A stretch of 64,000 nt of DNA from positions 4,012,501 to 4,076,500 of the forward strand of contig NZ_CP078138.1 in NCBI RefSeq assembly GCF_019212185.1. Reading direction: 5' to 3'. The stretch comes from Pseudomonas fluorescens (GTDB lineage: Bacteria; Pseudomonadota; Gammaproteobacteria; Pseudomonadales; Pseudomonadaceae). This document shows positions 36,334-43,023 of the stretch, piece after piece (position 1 is the stretch's first letter; every line of letters starts with the position of its first letter). The translations under genes and the position numbers were made by a program. The notes below the pieces were generated by a model, which made no database searches, was not told the origin of the DNA, and saw nothing but the letters and a program-made list of their open reading frames with translations.

Positions 36334-36349
36334 TGTTGCAGCGCCAACA
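36334..36349. promoter_or_regulatory. Putative SfnR-like activator site 6 (TGTTG-N6-CAACA)
   Basis: TGTTG-CAGCGC-CAACA is a perfect palindrome starting four bases after the exporter stop codon, about 100 bp upstream of the -24/-12 promoter. Confidence 0.55.
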
Positions 36350-36365
36350 ACCACTGCTGACGAGG

Positions 36366-36381
36366 TGCTGCTACAGACGCA
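36366..36381. promoter_or_regulatory. Putative SfnR-like activator site 7 (degenerate)
   Basis: TGCTG-CTACAG-ACGCA has a full left arm and weaker right arm, exactly 32 bp from site 6. Confidence 0.4.
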
Positions 36382-36432
36382 GTGCCCCGTCCGCAGCGGC
36401 GCTGAAACCCGTAATAGAGCCTCCACGGCGCA

Positions 36433-36448
36433 TGGCATGGCCGTTGCA
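36433..36448 (+). promoter_or_regulatory. Sigma-54 (-24/-12) promoter of the 36.5-39.9 kb operon
   Basis: TGGCATGGCCGTTGCA has GG and GC ten bases apart and a TTGCA -12 box, about 65 bp before the ATG at 36513. Confidence 0.85.
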
Positions 36449-36512
36449 CTCTCCTTTCGCAAGGCGTGCGCGCAGCGATGCGGCACACGGTAATAGCGAA
36501 TCAGGAGCAGCC

Positions 36513-37676
36513 ATGACCACGGAATTTTTCTGGCGTCTGCCGCTGGGCACCGACGGCCCACAGTTGACCACCGACAAACACAATCGCGGCAATCCACAGT
36601 ACCGCCCGGGGCATATTGCGCCGGGACGCCTGGCCAATGGTGAGCCGGACGACTTCACCTACATCGACTACATCGCCCAGGTGGCCAAGGCCGCCGAGCT
36701 GGCGGGCTTTGAAGGCGCTCTGCTGCCCACCGGCCCCGAGCCGTGGATGGTCGCCGCCGCCCTGGCCCGGGAGACCCGGCGCATCAAGTTTCTGATCGCC
36801 TTCCAGGCGACCTGGACCCTGCCGGCCTACGCCGCACAACAGGCGGCGATCCTCCAGCACCTTAGCCGTGGACGCCTGGACTGGAACATCATCACCGGCG
36901 GCAACCCAGCCAGCCAGCGCGCCAACGGCGACTTCCTCGAACATGACCTGCGCTACAAGCGCACCGGCGAATTCCTCGACATCATCGACGGCCTGTGGCG
37001 CAACGATCGTTTCTCCTACGAGGGCGATATCTACCAACTGGAAAACGGCGCCCTGCCCCACGGCCTGCACAACGAGCGCAAACCAGGGGTGTATTTCTCC
37101 GGTTTCTCCGATGCCGCGCTGGACGTTGCCGCCAAACATGCCGACGTCTACCTGAACTGGGCCGAGCCGATCGACAAACTCAAGCCGCACATCGAGCGAG
37201 TGCGCGAGTTGGCCGATAAACAAGGGCGCACGGTGCGCTTCGGGCTGCGCGTCGATCTGTTCGCCCGGGAGACCGAAGAGCAGGCCTGGGCCGATTTGCG
37301 TCGCCAGTTCGACAAGCTCGAGGGCCAGAGCAGTGTGGTCGCGAAAAACTTCACCAGCGGTTCGGACTCGGTCGGGGGCGCGCGGCAAACCGCCTATCAC
37401 CAGAACGTCGATCGCTTTGATGACCTGATCATCGGCCCCAACCTCTGGGCCGGTTTTGCCAAGGCCAAGCCGGGCCCGACCGTGGGCCTGGTGGGCAGTC
37501 ACCAGAACATCGCCGAGCGCCTGGTGGAATACCGCGACGCTGGCTTCTCGACCTTCATCCTCGCCGGTAACCCGCACCTGGAAGAGGCCCTGCGCATCGG
37601 TCAGGAAGTCCTGCCTCTGGTGCACCAGCGCCCCGCCGCTGACCGCAAGGACACACTGATGGAGAAAGCTTCATGA
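36513..37676 (+). CDS. SsuD-like FMNH2-dependent monooxygenase (LLM class), coupled to a DszB-like gene
   Basis: The start is the ATG at 36513, behind AGGAG; upstream frame continues through the promoter and is not coding. The 387-residue enzyme resembles the paralogue at 15.5 kb: TEFFWRLPLGTDGPQ, YIDYIAQVAKAAELAGFEGAL, RIKFLIAFQATW, HLSRGRLDWNIITGGN, HDLRYKRTGEFLDII, AAKHADVYLNW, and C-terminal ILAGNPHLEEALRIGQEVLPL. Its stop overlaps the ATG of the next gene in ATGA. The dszA-dszB junction in Rhodococcus also overlaps, which supports the view that this oxygenase makes the sulfinate cleaved by the next protein. Confidence 0.9.
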   Translation: MTTEFFWRLPLGTDGPQLTTDKHNRGNPQYRPGHIAPGRLANGEPDDFTYIDYIAQVAKAAELAGFEGALLPTGPEPWMVAAALARETRRIKFLIAFQATWTLPAYAAQQAAILQHLSRGRLDWNIITGGNPASQRANGDFLEHDLRYKRTGEFLDIIDGLWRNDRFSYEGDIYQLENGALPHGLHNERKPGVYFSGFSDAALDVAAKHADVYLNWAEPIDKLKPHIERVRELADKQGRTVRFGLRVDLFARETEEQAWADLRRQFDKLEGQSSVVAKNFTSGSDSVGGARQTAYHQNVDRFDDLIIGPNLWAGFAKAKPGPTVGLVGSHQNIAERLVEYRDAGFSTFILAGNPHLEEALRIGQEVLPLVHQRPAADRKDTLMEKAS

Positions 37677-38716
37677 GCCAAACACTCGACACCCTCTGGT
37701 ACACCCGTTGCCCGGTGCCGACCGGGCTTGGCATCGCCGTGCAAAAAGGCTGGTTGCAGGACGCGGTCGGCGCCCTTGGCACCGGCGTGCAGTCGCTGCG
37801 CGAGTCCAGCGATAAAGCGGTGCGCGAATCGCACTTCGACCACACGCTGCGCAACTCGGTGCGCCACGGCGGCAGCATCCCGGCGATCTGGGCCCGCGCC
37901 CAGGGCCGGGAAACCCGAGTCATCGGCCTATCCTGGGCGGATGAAAGCCAGTTGATCCTGACCCGCCCCGACAGCGGCATCCACCGCGTCAAGGACCTCA
38001 AGGGCCGTACCTTCGGCCTGCCGGACTGGGCCGGCGCACAGATCGACTTCACCCGCGCCCAGGCCCTGCGCGGCCTGGAAAACGCCTTGAAGCTGGAGGG
38101 TCTGCAAGTGGGCGACCTGCAACTGGTGAACTTCCGCTACGGCGGCACCTTCAGCGACGGTCAGGTGCAGACGGTGAATGGCACGCCGGTCAGCCAGCAG
38201 CGGGTCGAAGGGCGCAACCTGGAATTGATCGGCCTGCTGCGCGGCGAGGTCGACGCGATCTTCCTCAAGGGGGCCAGCGCCGCGCAATATGCCCATGATT
38301 TCGGCTTGCGCACAGTGATCGACACCGGCGCCCATGCCGATCCGCTGATCCGCAGCAACAACGGCACGCCGCGCACCCTGGCGGTCGACCTGCATTTGCT
38401 GGAGCAGCATTTCGACGTCGCCAGCGGCATTCTCGATTCAGTGCTGCGCGCCGAGCAATGGGCCCACACCCACCCGGACGAGACCCGCCGCTACCTGGCG
38501 CGGGAAACCAACAGCAGCGAGTACTGGGTCAGCAGCGCCTACGGCGACGACGCCCACCTGCGCCTGCGCACCGCCCTCGACGAACAGGCCATCGGCGCCC
38601 TGCAGGATTTCACCCACTTCCTGCACCGCTGGCGCTTCATTCCCAAGACGTTCGACGTGCGTGAGTGGATCGATCCGCGGCCGTTGGCGGCATTGGACCG
38701 GGCGCTGGCCGGATAA
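37673..38716 (+). CDS. DszB-like desulfinase with Cys-His-Arg residues
   Basis: This is a 347-residue protein without signal peptide, so cytoplasmic. LDTLWYTRCPVPTGLG matches DszB RDTLTYSNCPVPNALL around catalytic Cys27, giving Cys13 here. His54 and Arg64 (SHFDH..., VRHGGSIPAIWA) keep the ten-residue spacing of DszB His60-Arg70. The rest is a two-lobed binding-protein fold (VKDLKGRTFGLPDW, LLRGEVDAIFLKGASAA), which DszB also has. Predicted to hydrolyse a sulfinate to sulfite plus the desulfurised carbon compound. It is translationally coupled to the SsuD-like gene and followed, 88 bp on, by a paralogue with the Cys replaced. Confidence 0.82.
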   Translation: MSQTLDTLWYTRCPVPTGLGIAVQKGWLQDAVGALGTGVQSLRESSDKAVRESHFDHTLRNSVRHGGSIPAIWARAQGRETRVIGLSWADESQLILTRPDSGIHRVKDLKGRTFGLPDWAGAQIDFTRAQALRGLENALKLEGLQVGDLQLVNFRYGGTFSDGQVQTVNGTPVSQQRVEGRNLELIGLLRGEVDAIFLKGASAAQYAHDFGLRTVIDTGAHADPLIRSNNGTPRTLAVDLHLLEQHFDVASGILDSVLRAEQWAHTHPDETRRYLARETNSSEYWVSSAYGDDAHLRLRTALDEQAIGALQDFTHFLHRWRFIPKTFDVREWIDPRPLAALDRALAG

Positions 38717-38725
38717 CGCCCCCCC

Positions 38726-38754
38726 CTGTAGGAGCTGGCTTGCCAGCGCCTACA
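38726..38754. repeat. Short REP element
   Basis: CTGTAGGAGCTGGCTTGCCA followed by a TACAAG end forms a small hairpin in the 88-bp gap between the two DszB-like genes. Confidence 0.6.
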
Positions 38755-38804
38755 AGGCCCGTGTCAGCCCATTCAGGCTCAACCCATTCAACCGAAGAAT
38801 CCCC

Positions 38805-39863
38805 ATGAGCAAACCACTCGATACCCTTTGGTACACCCACAGCCCAGTCCCCACCGGCCTCGGCATTGCCGTGCAATCCGGCCGCCTGGCCGAGGCGTTC
38901 CTGCCGTTTGGCACTAACATCCAATCCTTGCGTGAATCCAGCGAACGGGAAGTTCGTGAAGCGCACTATGACCATCACCTGAAGAACTCAGTGCGCCACG
39001 GCGGCAATATTCCCGCGATCTGGGCCTACGCCAGCGGCGTGCAGACCCGGGTCGTCGGCTTGTCCTGGAGCGACGAAGTGCAACTGATCCTGACCACCGC
39101 CGAAAGCGGGATCAAGACCGTGCGTGACCTGAAGAACCGACGCTTCGGCATTCCGAAATGGGCCAACGTGCAGATCGATTTCACCCGCGCCCAGGCCCTG
39201 CGCGGCCTGGAAAATGCGCTCAAGCTCGAAGGCCTCGACGTCAGTGATGTCGAGCTGGTGGACTACCCCTACGGCGGCACCTACAGCGACGACCAGAAGC
39301 AGCATGTCTACGGCTCGGAAGTCAGCCTCGGCACCAGCCGTTTCAGCCGTCGCAACAATGAGTTGATCGGCCTGCTGCGCGGCGACATCGACGCGATCTT
39401 CCTCAAAGGCGCCCACGCCGTGCACCTGGCCGACGAGTTCGGCCTGCGGGTGGTGATTGATACCGGCTCCCACCCTGATCCGCTGATCCGCTCGAACAAC
39501 GGCACGCCGCGCACCCTGACCCTCGACACCCACCTGTTGCACGAGCATTTCGATGCCAGCGTGACGATTGTCGACACCGTGCTGCGCACCGAACAGTGGG
39601 CCTGGGCCAACCCCGACGAGACCCGGCGCTTTCTTGCCCGCGAGTTGAACACCAGCGAATATTGGGTCGCGGCCGCCTATGGCGAAGACGCTCATCGCCG
39701 CCTGCGCACCACCCTGGATGCCCGCTCCATCTGCGCATTGCAGGATTTCACCGACTTCCTCCACCGCTGGAATTTCATCCCGCGGCGCTTCGATGTGCGT
39801 GACTGGATCGATTTCAGTGTGCTGGAGAAAGTCATCGGCTCGACTTCGCGGCTGGCGGTTTGA
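38805..39863 (+). CDS. DszB-like paralogue with catalytic Cys replaced by Ser
   Basis: The start is the ATG at 38805; an in-frame ATG 144 bases upstream lies in the previous gene. It has 352 residues and no signal peptide. It closely follows the upstream paralogue along its length (LDTLWYTHSPVPTGLG, HYDHHLKNSVRHGGNIPAIWA, LRGDIDAIFLKGAHA, DPLIRSNNGTPRTL). The key difference is Ser13 (codon AGC) where DszB Cys27 and the paralogue Cys13 sit; His54 and Arg64 are kept. A Cys27Ser change inactivates DszB, so this protein may be a non-catalytic ligand-binding or regulatory form, or use another chemistry. Confidence 0.8.
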   Translation: MSKPLDTLWYTHSPVPTGLGIAVQSGRLAEAFLPFGTNIQSLRESSEREVREAHYDHHLKNSVRHGGNIPAIWAYASGVQTRVVGLSWSDEVQLILTTAESGIKTVRDLKNRRFGIPKWANVQIDFTRAQALRGLENALKLEGLDVSDVELVDYPYGGTYSDDQKQHVYGSEVSLGTSRFSRRNNELIGLLRGDIDAIFLKGAHAVHLADEFGLRVVIDTGSHPDPLIRSNNGTPRTLTLDTHLLHEHFDASVTIVDTVLRTEQWAWANPDETRRFLARELNTSEYWVAAAYGEDAHRRLRTTLDARSICALQDFTDFLHRWNFIPRRFDVRDWIDFSVLEKVIGSTSRLAV

Positions 39864-40013
39864 GGAGCGGCGGCTGCAGTTGTCGGGCCGACGCTTCGCA
39901 GCAATGGGCCTTTTCAGCAACACCGCATCGACTTCATCGCCAGCAGGCTGGCTCCCACAAGTTTTTGAGCTGCGCCGGCTTTCCTGAATAGGCCGGCCGG
40001 TAGGCCGCCTCGG

Positions 40014-40319
40014 GTGCTTTTGATTTTGATTCACCGGCCCCGTCGGGAGGCTGAGCGGAGGTATTCATCCGGGGGAGCGCGTAGCGCGCTGCGGCGCAGC
40101 CGCAGTCATCGAGAGGAGGTGCCAGCGAAGCCAACCGGAGGCGATGACCCACGGATGGATACCGGAGCGAAGGTACCCCGAGCCTAAGCGAGGGGCCGGA
40201 CGCTGGGGCAAGCCTTTTTGGGTACTTTTGGCTGGGCCGGCATTCCGGGCGTTTGACAAAAGTGCCTCGCCGTAAGGGCGAAACCATAGGTGGCCGTTAC
40301 CGCAGGAATGGATATGTAC
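40014..40319. repeat. Long Pseudomonas repeat, copy A (intact)
   Basis: About 305 bp from a TTTTGATTTTGATTC start, through GGAGGTATTCATCCGGGGG, GCGCGTAGCGCGCTGCGGCG, GAGGAGGTGCCAGCGAAGCC and GAGCGAGGGGCCGGACGCTG-like blocks, to GGAATGGATATGTAC. The same order of blocks recurs at 61003-62705, where it is broken by an IS. It resembles the large dispersed repeats known in P. fluorescens genomes. Confidence 0.75.
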
Positions 40320-40330
40320 ACAAAAAGACC

Positions 40331-40483
40331 GCGATCGCTAGCAGGCTAGCTCCTACAGGTTCTGCGCAGTTCAGGAATTAAGAGCAACACAGCTCATGTG
40401 GGAGCCTGCTAGCGATGAGGCCGGCACATTCAATCTATTAGTTTTCTGATACAGCCCATCGCGAGCAGGCTCGCTCCTACAGG
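40331..40483. repeat. Three REP units
   Basis: Units at about 40331-40359, 40396-40420 and 40457-40483, in alternating orientation, with cores such as GCTAGCAGGCTAGCTCC and GCGAGCAGGCTCGCTCC. They end about 20 bp before the activator sites. Confidence 0.7.
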
Positions 40484-40502
40484 GAATCCACTGCACCCAA
40501 AC

Positions 40503-40518
40503 TGCTGCTCCAGCAGCA
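40503..40518. promoter_or_regulatory. Putative SfnR-like activator site 8
   Basis: TGCTG-CTCCAG-CAGCA is an exact palindrome, about 144 bp from the -24/-12 promoter. Confidence 0.6.
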
Positions 40519-40534
40519 CCTCCACAGCAGCCAT

Positions 40535-40550
40535 TGCTGAATACTCGACA
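40535..40550. promoter_or_regulatory. Putative SfnR-like activator site 9 (degenerate)
   Basis: TGCTG-AATACT-CGACA, exactly 32 bp from site 8 and about 111 bp from the promoter. Confidence 0.4.
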
Positions 40551-40645
40551 ACCCCTTCAACTGGCCACTGCCCGGCACTGAAACCCACGCTTAAAAAATC
40601 AAATAAATTCATATATTTCAACACGTTAAAACAACTAACAAGCCT

Positions 40646-40661
40646 TGGCACGATCTCTGCT
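40646..40661 (+). promoter_or_regulatory. Sigma-54 (-24/-12) promoter of the tandem TonB receptor genes
   Basis: TGGCACGATCTCTGCT has a perfect TGGCACG -24 block, and GG and GC are ten bases apart. It lies about 40 bp before the ATG at 40701. Confidence 0.87.
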
Positions 40662-40700
40662 CTACCCCTCTCAATGAATCTTTTCCGGGGGAGTAAAACC

Positions 40701-42974
40701 ATGCACACACTGAATCCAATCACCAAGGGCATCTGGCTCGCGTTGCTGCTGGCAGGGGGCACCGCCAGCGAGGTCGCACTGGCGGCCGACACCACCGATA
40801 ACCAGGCGTCGCCGAGCAGCACCGAACCCGCGCTGAAAACCGTCACCGTCACCGCGCAGCACCGCGAAGAAACCCTGCAGGAAATTCCGGTGGCGGTGTC
40901 GGCGATCCAGGGCACTAACCTCACCACCGACGGCGTGCGCGCCATGGGTGACATCACCACCTTCGTGCCCAACGCCTCGGCGAAAAACCCGGACGGCGAC
41001 GGTCGACCGCGCTGGTACATTCGTGGCCTCGGCACCGGCGATACCGGCGCCGCCACCGTCTACCCGGTGGGTATCTATTCCGATGACGTCTACCTCAACG
41101 CACCGATCGCCGGCGGCGGCCCGCTGTATGACCTGGAACGCATCGAGATCCTGCGCGGCCCGCAAGGCACGCTGTACGGCAAGAACACCACCGCTGGCGC
41201 AGTGAACATCATCTCCAATAAACCGAGCCTCGATGCCCCTACCAATGGCTACGGCACCGTCGGTGTCGGCAGCAAGGACGAACGCATCGTCAGCGGCGCG
41301 CTGGGGGGCGTACTGGTGGACGAACGCCTGGCCGCACGGGTGGCGCTGTATTCCGAGGAGCGTGACGGCTTTGCCGATAACCTCACCGATGGCCACACCT
41401 ACGGCGACGTCAACAAGAAAGCCGTGCGCGTGCAGTTCCTCGCCCAGCTCAACCCCGATCTCGAAGCGCTGCTGAAAATCCACGCCCGCCAGCACAATGG
41501 CGACGGCAGCAACGGCTCGCTGCCGGTGGGCCGCTACTACAACGTCGGCTACCAACGGCCGAACGGGCGCGACATCGAACTCAACGTCAAGGAAGATGCC
41601 AAGCTCGACCACGACGGCACCTCGCTGACCTTCAACTGGAACCTGGGCGACTACACCCTGACCTCGATCAGCGCCTACGACTACATTCGCGGCCAGTCCA
41701 CCAGTGATGCCGACTTCACCCCCTACGAAGTCAACGGCGCGGCCAAGGCCGACAACAAGTACAGCCAGTACTCCCAGGAGTTTCGCCTGGCCTCGCCGCA
41801 GCAGGAAACCCTGCGCTGGCTGGCCGGCGCCCACTACTTCCACGAAACCCTCGACAGCGCCGCCTCGCGTTTCATCACGCCCGGCCCGACGCCCAACGGC
41901 AGCGGCTCGAACCAGATCGGCGCGACCGATGTGCGCAACCTCGACTACGACCACAAGACCGACAGCTACGCGCTGTTCGGCAACCTGACCTACGACTTCA
42001 CCGACAACTTCACCGTCACCGGCGGCCTGCGCTACACCCAGGAACGCAAGGAGATCGACCTCGACCTGCTGCAACAAACCCGCACCAGCGCCAACGGCCC
42101 ACTGGTGCCGCTGCCCGGCGTCGGCACCAACGGTAATCGCCAGGAAGCCAACACCTGGGAAGCCTGGACCTATGACGTGACCCCGGAATACCGGATCAAC
42201 GACAACCTGCGGGTGTTCTTCCGTTACGCCCACGGCTTCCGCTCCGGCGGCTTCAACACCGGCCTGTCCACCAGCCTGGCGCAACTGACCACGGTCGATC
42301 CGGAGAAACTCGACGCCTATGAAATCGGCCTCAAGTCGGAGTGGTTCGATCGCCGCCTGACCGCCAACGCGAACATTTTCTACTACGACTATTCGGACAT
42401 TCAGGTGAACCTACTGACGGTCAACAACGGCGTGCTGACCACCGCCTTGACCAACGGTGCCTCGGGCAAGGTCCAGGGCGCCGAGCTGGAACTCGAAGGC
42501 CAGCCGACCGACTACCTGCACCTGCGCGCGGCGATCTCGTTCCTCGACACCGAGTACACCGACTTCAAGAACACCAACCCCAACACCGGCGCGGTGACCG
42601 GCGACTACAGCGGCAACAGCTTCGTGCGCTCGCCGCGCAATGTGGTCGCACTGGGCGGCGACTACACCTTCCCGCTGGAGATCGGCGGCAAGCTGGTGGC
42701 CGGTGGCGACGTGACCTTCCGCGACAAGGAATACTTCCTCGCCGACCGCCAGAGCAGTGTCGACAAGACCATGAGCCAGCCCCACTACACCCTGGCCAAC
42801 ACCCGCCTGACCTGGTTCAGCCCGGATGAGCAACTGAGCGTCACCGGCTTCGTCAACAACGTCACCGACCGCCGCTACCAGGTCCACGGCCGGCCCAACG
42901 GCACCCTCGGCCAATACGTGATCACCTACGGCGACCCGCGCACCGTCGGCCTCAGCGTGACCAGCCGCTTCTGA
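40701..42974 (+). CDS. TonB-dependent outer membrane receptor
   Basis: The start is the ATG at 40701, after a GGGGGAG ribosome-binding site; an earlier in-frame ATG lies at the promoter. The 757-residue protein has a signal peptide ending VALAAD, a TonB-box-like KTVTVTAQHREETLQEIP, plug motifs (GDITTFVPNASAKN, RWYIRGLG, ERIEILRGPQGTLYGKNTTAG) and a barrel ending in Phe (LSVTSRF). This class is usually annotated as a generic receptor. Because it has its own sigma-54 promoter and activator sites, it is probably induced by sulfur limitation and imports a sulfur compound. Confidence 0.9.
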   Translation: MHTLNPITKGIWLALLLAGGTASEVALAADTTDNQASPSSTEPALKTVTVTAQHREETLQEIPVAVSAIQGTNLTTDGVRAMGDITTFVPNASAKNPDGDGRPRWYIRGLGTGDTGAATVYPVGIYSDDVYLNAPIAGGGPLYDLERIEILRGPQGTLYGKNTTAGAVNIISNKPSLDAPTNGYGTVGVGSKDERIVSGALGGVLVDERLAARVALYSEERDGFADNLTDGHTYGDVNKKAVRVQFLAQLNPDLEALLKIHARQHNGDGSNGSLPVGRYYNVGYQRPNGRDIELNVKEDAKLDHDGTSLTFNWNLGDYTLTSISAYDYIRGQSTSDADFTPYEVNGAAKADNKYSQYSQEFRLASPQQETLRWLAGAHYFHETLDSAASRFITPGPTPNGSGSNQIGATDVRNLDYDHKTDSYALFGNLTYDFTDNFTVTGGLRYTQERKEIDLDLLQQTRTSANGPLVPLPGVGTNGNRQEANTWEAWTYDVTPEYRINDNLRVFFRYAHGFRSGGFNTGLSTSLAQLTTVDPEKLDAYEIGLKSEWFDRRLTANANIFYYDYSDIQVNLLTVNNGVLTTALTNGASGKVQGAELELEGQPTDYLHLRAAISFLDTEYTDFKNTNPNTGAVTGDYSGNSFVRSPRNVVALGGDYTFPLEIGGKLVAGGDVTFRDKEYFLADRQSSVDKTMSQPHYTLANTRLTWFSPDEQLSVTGFVNNVTDRRYQVHGRPNGTLGQYVITYGDPRTVGLSVTSRF

Positions 42975-42975
42975 T

Positions 42976-42999
42976 CCCTTGCCCTTGCCCTTGCCCTTG
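42976..42999. repeat. Hexanucleotide tandem repeat (CCCTTG)4
   Basis: Four exact CCCTTG units lie in the 49-bp gap between the two receptor genes, just upstream of the second start codon. Unit changes would alter spacing to the ribosome-binding site. Confidence 0.8.
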
Positions 43000-43023
43000 C
43001 CTGCACCCGAAAGGAATCCGCTC

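Larger units (their letters stand above)
39864..40700. other. Intergenic region: REPs, long repeat, activator sites and sigma-54 promoter
   Basis: This is the largest gene-free stretch (837 bp). It contains a REP unit (about 39930-39959), the long repeat copy A (40014-40319), three more REP units (40331-40359, 40396-40420, 40457-40483), two activator palindromes and a -24/-12 promoter for the receptor gene at 40701. No protein-coding gene is credible here. Confidence 0.75.

Noticed and set aside
34405..36597. A 730-codon reverse frame opposite the ABC exporter
   Set aside because: It is antisense to a gene with all ABC motifs intact and has the His/Gln/Ala-rich bias of GC-rich shadow frames.
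15488..37676. Naming one of the LLM-class enzymes DszA
   Set aside because: The visible motifs follow SsuD more than the longer DszA/NtaA-type enzymes; sequence alone did not justify the name.
29859..39863. Reading the three DszB-like genes as periplasmic ABC binding proteins
   Set aside because: They lack signal peptides and two keep the DszB Cys/His/Arg set. The fold itself is shared by both groups, so the fold alone would not decide it.
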